Positions 10,072-19,528 of a stretch of 64,000 bases of DNA are shown piece by piece (position 1 is the stretch's first letter; each line of letters opens with the position of its first letter). Origin of the DNA: Arcobacter arenosus (GTDB lineage: Bacteria > Campylobacterota > Campylobacteria > Campylobacterales > Arcobacteraceae); contig NZ_VANU01000005.1 of assembly GCF_005771535.1 (NCBI RefSeq), positions 116,213 through 180,212 of the forward strand. The letters run 5' to 3'. The notes below the pieces were generated by a model, which ran no database searches, was not told the DNA's origin, and worked only from the letters and a program-made list of their open reading frames with translations. The translations under genes and the position numbers were made by a program.

Positions 10072-10635
10072 TTAAATCATATGCCCCATAAGTTCTTTTT
10101 TTGTTTTTAAATAATCTTCATTAAACTTATTTGAAGCCATTATTATTGGCCATCTTTTTACTATTTCAATACCTGATAAAGATTCTATTTTTTTAGGGTT
10201 ATTTGTTAATAAATGTATTTTTTTTATATCAAAATAATCTAAAATGTAGTTTACAATCTCATAATTTCTTTCATCTTCTTGAAATCCCAATTGATGATTT
10301 GCTTCAATTGTGTCTAAACCTTTATCTTGTAGTGCATAAGCATTTACTTTATTAAAAAGGCCAATATTTCTACCCTCTTGTCTTAAATAAATTACCATAC
10401 CACCTGAATCTGCAATATTAACTAATGCATATTCTAATTGTTCCCCACAATCACATTTTAGTGAACCTAAGGAATCCCCTGTTAAACATTCACTATGAAT
10501 TCTAATTAAAGGAATATCACCTATTGGTTCTTTAAAGATTACTAAATGTTCTTTTATTCCTTCTTGGAAAGATTGTATTTTAAACTCTCCAAACTTTGTA
10601 GGTAATTTTGCTACATTTGATATATGTATTCTCAT
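10072..10635 (-). CDS. ribA: GTP cyclohydrolase II
   Basis: A 187-residue stand-alone GTP cyclohydrolase II, the first committed step of riboflavin synthesis. Zinc ligands are visible in [18 protein letters not shown]. The catalytic RQEGRNIGL stretch and the late KRWPI segment are also present. It is the upstream member of a ribA-ribB pair and complements the decayed cyclohydrolase half of the downstream protein. A long hairpin lies in the leader between the porin and this gene. Confidence 0.96.
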   Translation of the reverse strand: MRIHISNVAKLPTKFGEFKIQSFQEGIKEHLVIFKEPIGDIPLIRIHSECLTGDSLGSLKCDCGEQLEYALVNIADSGGMVIYLRQEGRNIGLFNKVNAYALQDKGLDTIEANHQLGFQEDERNYEIVNYILDYFDIKKIHLLTNNPKKIESLSGIEIVKRWPIIMASNKFNEDYLKTKKELMGHMI

Positions 10636-10649
10636 AACCTGTCCTTTGT

Positions 10650-10693
10650 CCTACTTTTTAAAAAAGCTTCAAAAAACTCTTTTAAAAAGTAGG
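10650..10693. promoter_or_regulatory. Long inverted repeat in the ribA leader
   Basis: CCTACTTTTTAAAA (10650-10663) pairs perfectly with TTTTAAAAAGTAGG (10680-10693) around a 16-base loop. It lies about 15 bases upstream of the ribA start. It could be a terminator following the porin or an attenuator for ribA. It does not show the conserved multi-stem form of an FMN riboswitch. Confidence 0.45.
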
Positions 10694-10694
10694 C

Positions 10695-10717
10695 TCTACA
10701 TAATTGTAGAACCTCTT
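10695..10717 (-). terminator. Terminator hairpin after the porin gene
   Basis: TCTACA (10695-10700) pairs with TGTAGA (10705-10710) around a TAAT loop, just downstream of the porin stop on the minus strand. It abuts the second, longer repeat at 10650-10693, so the two stems stand in series. Confidence 0.5.
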
Positions 10718-10722
10718 TTTAT

Positions 10723-12033
10723 TTAGAATTTGTATGTTAAATATAATTTAGCAATATTCATAGTGTCATCATTTCCAGTTGCATTACTATCATCTAACTC
10801 AACATGAGCTAGTTGTAATCTTGCAGATAAGTCTTTTGTGATTTTATATCTTAAATCTGCTTGGATTTCAGATGCTCCATCCATATCTACTCCAGATACT
10901 ACTTGACCTTTATCAGTCTGAGAATATCTTGAATATGCAAATAGAGTAAATACGCCAGGAATCAACTTAGGAATAACCATAGCTGAAATAGAGCTTTGAC
11001 CTGCATAAATATTATCTGTAAACATTTGTCCACCATTATATTTGAAAAAATGTGGTGTATGACCTAATGCTCCTAAGAAAGAGTTATCATCAGAAACTTT
11101 TGTATAAGCTAATTTAAATGCTGTATCAAATACTTTACCACCAATTTTTACACCATATAGTGTTGTTTCACCTTTTCCACCTCGTGCATTTTCATCATTT
11201 GCTGTAGCCCCAATGTATACAGCACCATCATAATCTGTACCTGCATAATATGCTCCTATTGATAAAGGAATATCAACTGGTAATTTGTAATCACCTTGAA
11301 CAAAATATGTAGAATATGAATCATTTGTTGCCCTTGGAGCATTTTTTGGATTTCCTATATCATCCCTAACTGCTAAATATTGTCCCTCTAATGTTAGATT
11401 TGGGATAGAGGTATTTTTTACATATAAAGATAGAGTTGGATCATCAAAATTAGTTTTTCTTGTTTCATCTGTAGCACTATATCTTTCAATCCATTTTTTA
11501 ATTCCATAAAATCTTATTTCAGTATTACTAAGATCTTTTGAAACTACAGATAAAGCTTCAAATGTATCTTTCATAGGGTTTGCATTTGAAACTGCAATTA
11601 AAGGAGTAACAATACCTTGTCTACCAACTTTAAATTCAGTTTGTGCAATATTATATTGTAAGTTTGCAATATATAACATAGAACCATCTTGAGTAATTCT
11701 TCCATCATTTTCTGTAGCAAATGCATTTGCTCCACTTGAAACTGCCCCACTATCATTTTCTATATCAAAACTATGTCCATGTTGGAAACCAACATTTACT
11801 TTAAATCCATAATAAGCTCCAGTTGAATAGTTTAATTGTAAAGCTACCGCTGAAGAGTTAGCATTTCTAAATGGTCCAACTAATGTAGAATCTACATTTG
11901 AAGCCATTTCTGTAAAAAGTCTAACTTCCCCTGAGACCTTACCATTAGTTAGAGCTTCTGCTAATGAATCACTAGCCATTACTTGCGAGTTTAATGCAAG
12001 TATAGCCATTAAAGACAACGTTCTTAATTTCAT
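10723..12033 (-). CDS. Outer-membrane porin
   Basis: A 436-residue exported beta-barrel protein with a signal peptide ending near VMAS. It contains many alternating amphipathic strands and the expected C-terminal aromatic residue (ends LYLTYKF). Weak OprD/Campylobacterota porin character is seen in GEVRLFTEMASN near the start and in the repeated tyrosine-rich strands. It should form a diffusion channel for small solutes; the substrate is not evident. It lies 94 bases downstream of the orphan regulator and fcc cluster but has its own promoter. It may therefore be the regulator's target or simply a neighbour. Confidence 0.82.
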   Translation of the reverse strand: MKLRTLSLMAILALNSQVMASDSLAEALTNGKVSGEVRLFTEMASNVDSTLVGPFRNANSSAVALQLNYSTGAYYGFKVNVGFQHGHSFDIENDSGAVSSGANAFATENDGRITQDGSMLYIANLQYNIAQTEFKVGRQGIVTPLIAVSNANPMKDTFEALSVVSKDLSNTEIRFYGIKKWIERYSATDETRKTNFDDPTLSLYVKNTSIPNLTLEGQYLAVRDDIGNPKNAPRATNDSYSTYFVQGDYKLPVDIPLSIGAYYAGTDYDGAVYIGATANDENARGGKGETTLYGVKIGGKVFDTAFKLAYTKVSDDNSFLGALGHTPHFFKYNGGQMFTDNIYAGQSSISAMVIPKLIPGVFTLFAYSRYSQTDKGQVVSGVDMDGASEIQADLRYKITKDLSARLQLAHVELDDSNATGNDDTMNIAKLYLTYKF

Positions 12034-12076
12034 TTTTTATCCTTATGTAATTAAAAACTTAGTTATTTAAAAAGTT

Positions 12077-12082
12077 ATTATA
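12077..12082 (-). promoter_or_regulatory. -10 box for the porin gene
   Basis: On the minus strand a perfect TATAAT lies about 43 bases before the porin start, followed by an A/T-rich leader and an AAGGAT ribosome-binding site. Confidence 0.45.
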
Positions 12083-12127
12083 TTATGCGAATATTTCAAA
12101 CACTAAGTTTAACGAAAAAGGTATTTT

Positions 12128-12784
12128 CTAGTATTTTACTAGTTGATAACCTTCACCTTTTTTTGTTTGTATTAAATCTATTGGAAGTTTATGTCTTAAC
12201 TCCCTAATAATTGACCTAATTCTTTCATGGGGAACAATCTCATTTTGATAAACATAATAAATTATTTCATCAAAAGTGACAAGACAAGGAGATTTTATAA
12301 AAAGGATTTTTAACATCATTGCTTCTTTTCTACCTAAGTGAATCCTTTCATCATTGTGAACAAATATTGCTTTTTTAAAGTCATAAAAAGTATCATGATT
12401 TATAAAAAAAACATCATCGTTCCACAAATTACATAATTTATAGATTCTAAAAACTATCTCTTCAGGACAAAAGTCTTTTACTATTACATCATTATAAGAA
12501 AGGTAATAAATCACTTTGAACATGCGTGGTCGAATATCTTTTTCACAAATGAGAAGTATTGGAGCATCATTACCATTTTCTCTAATAAATCTCATTGTGT
12601 TAATATTTAGTGGCTCTTTTAAGTTCAAAACAAATATTGAACACTCTTCTAAAAAAGCCACATCATCATAAACTTCTATCTCTTCATGTATAATCTTTGC
12701 TTCAAGGGTAACTCTTGTAGCATCTATACATTCAACAATCTCTTTAGCAAGTTTTTTGTCTGGTTCAAGAAGAAGCATTTTCAT
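12128..12784 (-). CDS. OmpR-type DNA-binding regulator with a degenerate receiver
   Basis: A 218-residue protein with a receiver-like N-terminal domain (1-115) and an OmpR/PhoB winged-helix C-terminal domain (about 130-218; ends KKGEGYQLVKY). The position of the phospho-accepting aspartate reads FVLNLKEP, placing Asn54 where Asp is expected, and the acidic pair near residue 8 is reduced to EPD. It is therefore probably not switched by classical phosphorylation. No histidine kinase is adjacent. It starts three bases after the fccC-like gene ends, so it is very likely cotranscribed with the flavoprotein/cytochrome cluster. It may control that operon or the porin downstream. Confidence 0.82.
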   Translation of the reverse strand: MKMLLLEPDKKLAKEIVECIDATRVTLEAKIIHEEIEVYDDVAFLEECSIFVLNLKEPLNINTMRFIRENGNDAPILLICEKDIRPRMFKVIYYLSYNDVIVKDFCPEEIVFRIYKLCNLWNDDVFFINHDTFYDFKKAIFVHNDERIHLGRKEAMMLKILFIKSPCLVTFDEIIYYVYQNEIVPHERIRSIIRELRHKLPIDLIQTKKGEGYQLVKY

Positions 12785-12786
12785 AT

Positions 12787-13401
12787 CTATTTCCTATCTA
12801 GTTTCTCATCTAGTAATTTTTCAAGCTCTTTTCTTTCTTTTTCTAATTTACCTTCATAATATTCATACTCAGGTTTATAGTAGTTAAGAGCACTTCTTAG
12901 TCCTGTATGACCGATTTCAACATGACATGATGCACAACTAATCTCTTTATTTGTTCCAAGTAAGCTATCATAGTGTTTGTGTAGTTTCTGTGCCATTTTA
13001 CTATATTTTTCATTTGAATTATATGTTGTATGACAGCTTATACATCCTTCATCATAAACAAAATGAGCTCTTTTTTCTCTATTTTTTTGCCAATCAATTT
13101 TTTCTGGTTCACCAAAGAAATGAATAGCACCTTCTATCACACCATTTCTAGCTTTTGTATAAATATAAGCAGCCAAAGAATCGTGTGGCAAGTGACACTC
13201 TACACATTTAACTTTTATACCAGTATGACCTGCTCCACCATGTACATCATTTTGATAGGCAGCAACCATAGGATCCATCTCATGACACACTGAACAAAAC
13301 TTATCATCACTTGTCATATGCAAACCTTGATATGTAGCAAGGGCAATAAGTAAACCAACAAATACACCAATAAAACCAAATAAAACTATATTCTTTTTCA
13401 T
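12787..13401 (-). CDS. fccC: NapC/NirT-type tetraheme quinol dehydrogenase, FccC-like
   Basis: A 204-residue membrane-anchored cytochrome c with one N-terminal helix and four CxxCH sites (CSVCH, CVECH, CISCH, CASCH), the NrfH/NapC pattern. It should oxidise menaquinol and pass electrons to the periplasmic tetraheme partner. I set the start at the ATG 13401-13399, which overlaps the preceding stop as ATGA and follows GAAGGA; the longer frame (to 13419) has no such site. The order flavoprotein, tetraheme cytochrome, NapC protein matches fccABC of Wolinella succinogenes, from which the symbol is borrowed. Confidence 0.85.
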   Translation of the reverse strand: MKKNIVLFGFIGVFVGLLIALATYQGLHMTSDDKFCSVCHEMDPMVAAYQNDVHGGAGHTGIKVKCVECHLPHDSLAAYIYTKARNGVIEGAIHFFGEPEKIDWQKNREKRAHFVYDEGCISCHTTYNSNEKYSKMAQKLHKHYDSLLGTNKEISCASCHVEIGHTGLRSALNYYKPEYEYYEGKLEKERKELEKLLDEKLDRK

Positions 13402-13838
13402 GGTGTATCCTTCATCCAAAGTTTAATGTCATGTTCATGACACTCAATACACATATTTCTAGATGGTTCATGTTCCATATGACACTCATCACAAAATAAA
13501 ACAGGTCCATCATGAATTGAATTATGGGGATTAACATGAAGTTTATCCATAAACTCTAACCTTTTTGCCAAAAACTCTTTTGTTTTATGACATGACAGAC
13601 AACCATCATCTCCTGGAGCAGAGAACTGTTTAGGATCATCTCCTTGCCCCTCATGACAAAATACACATTCAAATGATAATTCGGCATGATGAGATTTGAC
13701 AGGGAACTCTTTTTTTACTTCCTCTGAGACAACAACTTTCTTCTCAGGAGGTGCTTGATTTGCACCTCCATATAATAATATTGCACTTAAAGATAAAAGA
13801 GTTCCAATAACTAAAACATCTTTAATTCTTTTTTTCAT
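13398..13838 (-). CDS. fccB: Periplasmic tetraheme cytochrome c, FccB-like
   Basis: A 146-residue exported cytochrome with an N-terminal hydrophobic segment and four CxxCH sites (CVFCH, CLSCH, CDECH, CIECH), plus extra histidines for distal ligation. It resembles the heme domain of Shewanella flavocytochrome c fumarate reductase as a separate polypeptide. It lies between the flavoprotein (two-base gap) and the NapC-type gene (four-base overlap), so it should carry electrons between them in the periplasm. The substrate of the flavoprotein sets the final role. Confidence 0.88.
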   Translation of the reverse strand: MKKRIKDVLVIGTLLSLSAILLYGGANQAPPEKKVVVSEEVKKEFPVKSHHAELSFECVFCHEGQGDDPKQFSAPGDDGCLSCHKTKEFLAKRLEFMDKLHVNPHNSIHDGPVLFCDECHMEHEPSRNMCIECHEHDIKLWMKDTP

Positions 13839-13840
13839 GA

Positions 13841-15397
13841 CTAAATATTTTCTCCAGCTATCATACCAAATGTTAAGCAGTCAGTAACTGCAACTGTTCC
13901 AAGTCTACTTGCACCATGAGTACCACCAGTAACCTCACCAGCAGCATATAATCCTGGGATTGGTTCGTGTGTTTCAGATGAAATAACTTGTGCTTTTGTA
14001 TTAATTTTTAATCCACCCATTGTATGGTGAGGTTTTGGCATAAGTCTAACTGCATAATAAGGACCTTTATCTTCAACCCCTTGACCATTAAATGCTTTAA
14101 CCGGTTTACCAAACTCATCAACACCTTTTTTAACACCAGCGTTGTATTTTTTAATACTTTCTTTTAATGGTTTTAATGGTATTCCATAAGCTTTTGCTAA
14201 CTCTTCAATAGTTTCATATTTTTTCATAACATTAGATTGAAGTGCTTTATCTAATAATGGAATTAATTGTTCAGAGAATGTATTATATGTACCAATTGCA
14301 ACAGGATAAGCATCAGCTTTTTCATGTAAAATCACATATTCAGCATCAGCTCTAGTTTTTCTATCAGCTAATTCGTTCATAAATCTTTTACCATTTCTAA
14401 CATCAACAGCCATACCATATTTAAATAAACCTTGTTGAGTCATAAGTGGAGCAATACCAAATCCTCTTTCATCAGGGCTTGCCCATGGTCCTTGTTGAAT
14501 CCATCCAATATGAATTGGCATTGCACCAATTTTAAATGCTTCTAATAAAGCTCCTGCAGTCGCACCTTTATGGTTTGTTGCATCTTGATCAACACCTAAT
14601 CTTGGGTCTTGAAGTTTTCTATAATATTTATCAGCAGCAAATCCACCAGTAGCTAGAATAACACCTTTTTTTGCACCATATGCAACAGGTTTACCAGTTT
14701 TATTCTCTTTATCATCACTTAATAATTTGTCATCAAATCTATATCCAAATCTTGCTGTAATACCTACAACTCTTCCATTATCATCTAAAACAAATTGATC
14801 AAACTTAGTTCTTCTTACAATTTTACAACCAGGAAGTTCTTGAACAAATTTAGTCATTGGTTTAATTACACCTGATCCACTCATATTTTCAGTAACAATA
14901 GTTCTTGCAACTGAGTGTCCACCAAACCAAGCAGGTTTAACATCTTGCCATTTAGCACCACACTCAACTGAGAAGTTAAATGCATCAAAAGCTCTATTTG
15001 CAATTGTTTCTAGTAATTCAACATGGTTAATACCAAGACCAGCTTTTAAACAATCTTTGATAAATAACTCATTTGAATCTTTAATACCATGCTTTTTTTG
15101 TAAATGGTTATTTGGTACAGCCATACCACCACCATTAATAACAGAGTTTCCACCAATTCTACCCATTTTTTCAAGGATTAATACAGATAACCCTCTTTGT
15201 GCAGCTTTTGCAGCAGCAGCTAATCCAGCAAAACCTGTACCAATAACGATTACATCATACTCTTCATCAAATTTTACATCTTTAGCTTTTGGTGTTTCAG
15301 ATGCCATTGCATTAATTCCACCAAACATTGCTAAACCAGCAGCACCTAACGCACCCATTCTTAGGGCTTCTCTTCTTGAAATGTTTTCTGTTTTCAT
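13841..15397 (-). CDS. fccA: Periplasmic FAD flavoprotein reductase of the fumarate/urocanate reductase family, FccA-like
   Basis: A 518-residue flavoprotein with a twin-arginine signal (SRREALRMGALG), a Rossmann FAD site (VIGTGFAGLAAAAKAAQRG) and the family block HTMGGLKIN. The catalytic arginine regions are retained (ELADRKTRADA and GASRLGT). The substrate histidine of Shewanella fumarate reductase lies in a QAHPT motif. Here that place reads WIQQGPWASP, so the substrate is likely another unsaturated acid such as urocanate, acrylate or methacrylate. The start at 15397 is chosen because AAGGAGAG precedes it; the longer frame uses TTG inside the ribosome site. Electrons would flow from menaquinol through the fccC-like and fccB-like cytochromes. 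Confidence 0.88.
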   Translation of the reverse strand: MKTENISRREALRMGALGAAGLAMFGGINAMASETPKAKDVKFDEEYDVIVIGTGFAGLAAAAKAAQRGLSVLILEKMGRIGGNSVINGGGMAVPNNHLQKKHGIKDSNELFIKDCLKAGLGINHVELLETIANRAFDAFNFSVECGAKWQDVKPAWFGGHSVARTIVTENMSGSGVIKPMTKFVQELPGCKIVRRTKFDQFVLDDNGRVVGITARFGYRFDDKLLSDDKENKTGKPVAYGAKKGVILATGGFAADKYYRKLQDPRLGVDQDATNHKGATAGALLEAFKIGAMPIHIGWIQQGPWASPDERGFGIAPLMTQQGLFKYGMAVDVRNGKRFMNELADRKTRADAEYVILHEKADAYPVAIGTYNTFSEQLIPLLDKALQSNVMKKYETIEELAKAYGIPLKPLKESIKKYNAGVKKGVDEFGKPVKAFNGQGVEDKGPYYAVRLMPKPHHTMGGLKINTKAQVISSETHEPIPGLYAAGEVTGGTHGASRLGTVAVTDCLTFGMIAGENI

Positions 15398-15487
15398 TTC
15401 TCTCTCCTTCAAATTTAATCTAAAAAACTAGTTGTTTTTTTTAAACTTAATGAAATTTTAACAATGAATCGTGAGAATTTTTGTGAG

Positions 15488-15507
15488 AAATGAATGATTA
15501 TTCATTT
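15488..15507. promoter_or_regulatory. Palindrome upstream of the fcc cluster
   Basis: AAATGAAT (15488-15495) and ATTCATTT (15500-15507) form a perfect inverted repeat separated by four bases, about 90 bases upstream of the flavoprotein start. It has the size of an operator for a dimeric regulator. The 175-base gap holds no other gene. Confidence 0.4.
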
Positions 15508-15587
15508 GTTTAATTACTTTTTTGTAAGATTTTTTTGCTAGCTTTTTTTAGTAAGTTTTTTTTATTTAGAATCTCTATAAATTAAGA

Positions 15588-17069
15588 TTATTTTGTTGAA
15601 TAACCCAAAAAGTTTTCAACAAAATAAACTTTACATTTAATAGAGTAGTTTTTATAAAGTTTTATTTCTATATCTTTTATAAATTCAATTTTTTCAAATT
15701 CAGTATCTTTAAATTGGGGTTTATCTATTCTTGTAATATAAAGAAATTTTCCTTTTAATGGTTTATTATCAATATTATTAAACATATGATAGTGATTTGT
15801 AACTACACCTTCTGAGTTATAAATTAAAGAATCAAAAGGGTGAGGTTTCATATAGAATATCATCTCTGACATAATCTTTCTATCTTCAAATATTAATCTA
15901 TAGTTATACTTTTTTCTTATATTGTCTAAGTTTTCTGCAACTTTTTCCCACCCACTAATTCTATTGTATGGATCATTTTTCTTTGTTAGTTCGACTCCAA
16001 AGGTATTCATAATTGGGTGATAGAAATATAAAACTAAAGCTAGCAATATATTTAAAGATAGAGAGATTTTTACAAGTTTAATTTTTCCATTTTTTATTAA
16101 ATATGCAATTACTAATATAGTCCCCGCAACATAAACTGGTGCACTCCAATTTGCAAAAGCCCGTGAAAGTAGACTAAGAATTGTAATAAATAGAAAGTAT
16201 GGTATTACAAAAAGGTATAAAAACTTTAATGATTTATCTGAAAATATAGTTTTAAATTTGAACAATAAAAACAACATAACAGGAAATAAAATTAAACCAA
16301 AAACACCAAATTGTGAACCTAAGAATTCAAGCATTTTATCAAAATGGAAAAGCTCTTTTTCAACCTGTGAGATCTCTTTTGTGTGAGCAAAACTTATAAA
16401 ATTATGGGTAAATTGCCAATAAAGATTTGGTATAAAAATAATAAATGCAACTATAATTGAAATATAAAAATCTTTATTTTTAAAAACCTGTCTATAGTTT
16501 TTATCTAAAATTAAAACTAGTATTGCTGAAATGAGGAAAAATACCATATTGTATTTACTTAACATTCCACAACCAGCAAAAAAACCAGCTATTATCCAAT
16601 ATTTTCGTTGTTCCTCTTCTATTGCTTTTAAGAAAAAATAGATTGATAAAGACCAAAATAAAAGTAAGACAACATCTGTTGATATTATAATTGATGACAT
16701 TGATATAGCTGGAAGAGTAAGAAAAGACAAGGCACTAAAAAAGGCTATTTTATTATCATTAAAGAGTTTTATTGCAATTAAATATATTATAGAAGAAGTT
16801 AAAGGATATACAAAAATCGAGCCTATTTTTGTAGCTATTTCCCCATCACCAAAAATTGAAGTTGTAAGCATTATAAGCCATGCTATCATTGGAGGTTTTG
16901 AAAAATATCCTAGTTCAAAACTTTGAGCCCAACCCCAATAATAAACCTCGTCGATATATAAACCATAGTCTTTCATTATAAAATATAAAACACCTAGTCT
17001 AAAAAGTTGAATAAAAATAGCTATTATTAAAAAGTTTTTTAAAGAATAAAAATTTGTGGTATTTGTCAT
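15588..17069 (-). CDS. ArnT/PMT-type membrane glycosyltransferase
   Basis: A 493-residue membrane protein of the GT39/GT83 class. Early in the sequence it carries the conserved periplasmic loop with acidic residues and aromatic motif, DEVYYWGWAQSFELGYFSKP, typical of ArnT-like transferases. About ten to eleven hydrophobic helices follow, then a soluble C-terminal region of about 120 residues. It should transfer a sugar from undecaprenyl phosphate to lipid A, protein or another envelope acceptor. The divergent genes encode a polyprenyl-phosphate sugar synthase-like GT2 and a flippase-like protein, which supply the expected donor pathway. The acceptor and sugar are not visible from sequence. 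Confidence 0.85.
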   Translation of the reverse strand: MTNTTNFYSLKNFLIIAIFIQLFRLGVLYFIMKDYGLYIDEVYYWGWAQSFELGYFSKPPMIAWLIMLTTSIFGDGEIATKIGSIFVYPLTSSIIYLIAIKLFNDNKIAFFSALSFLTLPAISMSSIIISTDVVLLLFWSLSIYFFLKAIEEEQRKYWIIAGFFAGCGMLSKYNMVFFLISAILVLILDKNYRQVFKNKDFYISIIVAFIIFIPNLYWQFTHNFISFAHTKEISQVEKELFHFDKMLEFLGSQFGVFGLILFPVMLFLLFKFKTIFSDKSLKFLYLFVIPYFLFITILSLLSRAFANWSAPVYVAGTILVIAYLIKNGKIKLVKISLSLNILLALVLYFYHPIMNTFGVELTKKNDPYNRISGWEKVAENLDNIRKKYNYRLIFEDRKIMSEMIFYMKPHPFDSLIYNSEGVVTNHYHMFNNIDNKPLKGKFLYITRIDKPQFKDTEFEKIEFIKDIEIKLYKNYSIKCKVYFVENFLGYSTK

Positions 17070-17148
17070 TGTTTCGCTTTAATGTAAAATGGCGATATTT
17101 TATCGATTTTTTACTATAATTGCCATAAATTTTACCCAAAGGCCTTTA

Positions 17149-18084
17149 ATGAAACTCTCAGTTGTAATACCTGTAATGGATGAAGAAGACAATATTAAAC
17201 CACTTATCGAACAAGTTGATGTTGCTTTAAAAGATATTGAATATGAATTAATTTTAGTTGATGATGGTTCTTCAGATAGAACAATAGAATTTATTGAAAA
17301 ATATGCATTAAAAAATACTAAACTTTTAGAATTTAATAGAAACTATGGACAAACAACTGCAATGGCTGCTGGTATTGATGAAGCAAAAGGTGAACTTATA
17401 GTGACTTTAGATGGTGACCTACAAAATGACCCATCAGATATTCCAATGATGATTGAGTTACTTGAAAATGGTGGGTATGATGTAGTTGCAGGGATTAGAG
17501 CAAAAAGAAAAGATGGAATGTTTTTAAGAAAAATTCCAAGTAAAATTGCAAACTGGTTAATTAGAAAATGGACAGGAGTTTATCTAAGTGATTATGGGTG
17601 TACATTAAAAGTATTTAAAAATGATGTAGCAAAAAACCTTGGACTTTATGGAGAACTTCATAGATTTATCCCAGTTTTAGCAAAACTTTATGGTGCAAAA
17701 ATGACTGAGATTGATGTTAAACATCATGCAAGAATCCATGGGGAATCTAAATATGGAATAGGAAGAACATTTAAAGTATTTAGTGACCTTTTATTAATGG
17801 TATTTTTCCAAAAATATAATACAAAACCTATGCATCTATTTGGAACATTAGGTGGTATCTCTTTTGCTGTTGGTATGATTATAAATTTCTATTTATTTAT
17901 AATCAAACTTTTTGGGGAAGATATTGGTACAAGACCGTTATTTACAGTTGGTGTTACTTTATCTTTGATTGGTGTACAATTAATCACAACAGGTTTCCTT
18001 GCAGAGATTTTAATGAGAACATATTATGAGTCACAAAGTAAAAAACCATATGTAATCAAACGAAGATTTGAAAAAGAAGACTAA
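17149..18084 (+). CDS. GT2 polyprenyl-phosphate glycosyltransferase, ArnC/DPM1-like
   Basis: A 311-residue family 2 glycosyltransferase that should load a sugar onto undecaprenyl phosphate on the cytoplasmic side. It begins with LSVVIPVMDEEDN, has the DDGSSD nucleotide-binding motif and the DGDLQNDP metal site, and ends with two C-terminal membrane helices, as in ArnC, GtrB and CsbB. The start is placed at 17149, preceded by AAAGG; the frame runs upstream to 17089 but that part is not protein-like. The next gene overlaps its end by 17 bases, and the ArnT-like gene is divergent. Confidence 0.9.
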   Translation: MKLSVVIPVMDEEDNIKPLIEQVDVALKDIEYELILVDDGSSDRTIEFIEKYALKNTKLLEFNRNYGQTTAMAAGIDEAKGELIVTLDGDLQNDPSDIPMMIELLENGGYDVVAGIRAKRKDGMFLRKIPSKIANWLIRKWTGVYLSDYGCTLKVFKNDVAKNLGLYGELHRFIPVLAKLYGAKMTEIDVKHHARIHGESKYGIGRTFKVFSDLLLMVFFQKYNTKPMHLFGTLGGISFAVGMIINFYLFIIKLFGEDIGTRPLFTVGVTLSLIGVQLITTGFLAEILMRTYYESQSKKPYVIKRRFEKED

Positions 18085-18940
18085 CATAAAAAAAACAATT
18101 AAACTACTAATTCAGATTTTATTTACAGCTATAGCTATAACTATAGTTGTAAATAAACTTGACTTATCCCAAATAAAAAATACCCTAAGTTCCACAAACT
18201 TATTTTACTTATTTCTAGCATTTTTGATGTTTAATATTTCAAAAATTATTAGCTCTATAAGATTAAATAGATTTTTTGATGATATTAATTTAAAACTTTC
18301 ACAAAGCTACAATCTAAAGCTTTATTATCTTGGGATGTTTTATAATCTATTTTTACCTGGAGGAATTGGGGGAGATGGATATAAAATCTATATTTTAAAA
18401 AAATATTTTAATCAAAAAATTCTAACAATGACAAAAGTTATGTTACTTGATAGAATTTCTGGACTAATTGCCTTACTTTTTTTAACAGGAGTTTTAGGTT
18501 TATTTAGTTCTTTTACAAACTATACTTATATTTCATATCTAACAATAGCAGGAGTAATTTTAATTTACCCTATTACAATATTACTTTATAAATACAAATT
18601 TAGTGAGTTTTTAAAAAGTTTTCAAATAACAAACTTCCAAGCTTTGTTAGTGCAACTTTTTCAAGTTTTTTGTGCTTATTTTATTGTTTTATCATTTGGA
18701 GGGAGTACTGATATCTTTGATTTATTAGTAATCTTTTTAATCTCATCAATAGTTGCTGTTTTACCTTTAACTGTTGGTGGAATTGGAGCTAGGGAATTAA
18801 CTTTTATATATCTTCTACAATTTCTAGGGAAAGAGCCAACAATAGGTGTTGCCCTTTCTGTTATATTCTTTTTAATTACTGCCTTATCTTCTTTTATTGG
18901 AGTTTCATTTATAAACTACAAGTGGTCAGAAAAGCAGTAA
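18068..18940 (+). CDS. Flippase-like membrane protein (UPF0104/YbhN-type)
   Basis: A 290-residue protein with seven to eight membrane helices and the family hallmarks GGIGGDGYK in the first third and LTVGGIGARE in the last third. This superfamily includes the lysyl-phosphatidylglycerol synthase membrane domain and archaeal/bacterial flippase-like proteins. The start is TTG at 18068, inside the GT2 gene, with no better ATG nearby; overlap favours coupling. With the GT2 and ArnT-like genes it probably handles translocation of a lipid-linked sugar. The exact substrate is unknown. Confidence 0.78.
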   Translation: MKKKTNIKKTIKLLIQILFTAIAITIVVNKLDLSQIKNTLSSTNLFYLFLAFLMFNISKIISSIRLNRFFDDINLKLSQSYNLKLYYLGMFYNLFLPGGIGGDGYKIYILKKYFNQKILTMTKVMLLDRISGLIALLFLTGVLGLFSSFTNYTYISYLTIAGVILIYPITILLYKYKFSEFLKSFQITNFQALLVQLFQVFCAYFIVLSFGGSTDIFDLLVIFLISSIVAVLPLTVGGIGARELTFIYLLQFLGKEPTIGVALSVIFFLITALSSFIGVSFINYKWSEKQ

Positions 18941-18944
18941 TATT

Positions 18945-19517
18945 TTATTTATGTAAAGATTGAGCAACTATTGAAAGAAACTCATCTTTTGTTTTTTTCT
19001 CTTTTTTAAATAAACCTCTAAGTGCTGAAGTTACTGTTGTTGAACAAATCTTTTCAACCCCACGCATTTCCATACACATATGTCTAGCATCTATCATAAC
19101 TGCTACACCTTTTGGTTTTAAAGCATCATTTAAAGCATCACAAATTTGTTCAGTCATTTGTTCTTGAATCTGTAATCTTCTTGCAAAAACATCAACAACT
19201 CTTGGTATTTTACTAAGTCCTACAACTTTACCATTTGGGATATAAGCTATGTGTGCTTTACCTATTATTGGTAACATATGGTGTTCACACATTGAATAAA
19301 ACTCAATATCTTTTATAACAACCATCTCATCATTTGAACTTGTAAATAATGCTGAATTTATAATTTCAACTGGATCTTGATTATATCCCCCACACATAAA
19401 CTCATATGCTTTTCTAACACGACTTGGTGTTTTTTCAAGACCTTCTCTGTTTACATCTTCCCCAATATACTCTAAAATATTTTTAACTGAATTTTCAAAC
19501 TCTAACTCTTTACTCAT
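18945..19517 (-). CDS. folE: GTP cyclohydrolase I
   Basis: A 190-residue type I GTP cyclohydrolase producing dihydroneopterin triphosphate for folate or queuosine precursors. Zinc ligands are visible in [10 protein letters not shown] and in the later [10 protein letters not shown] segment. The catalytic histidines lie in the same blocks, and the [18 protein letters not shown] stretch is diagnostic. Convergent with the flippase-like gene, separated by only four bases. It is followed eleven bases upstream by the GspF-like gene on the same strand, so it may be read with that operon. Confidence 0.97.
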   Translation of the reverse strand: MSKELEFENSVKNILEYIGEDVNREGLEKTPSRVRKAYEFMCGGYNQDPVEIINSALFTSSNDEMVVIKDIEFYSMCEHHMLPIIGKAHIAYIPNGKVVGLSKIPRVVDVFARRLQIQEQMTEQICDALNDALKPKGVAVMIDARHMCMEMRGVEKICSTTVTSALRGLFKKEKKTKDEFLSIVAQSLHK

Positions 19518-19528
19518 TTATATTCCTC

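Noticed and set aside
10636-10722. FMN riboswitch before ribA
   Set aside because: Only simple hairpins; the conserved multi-stem RFN pattern is absent and the leader is too short.
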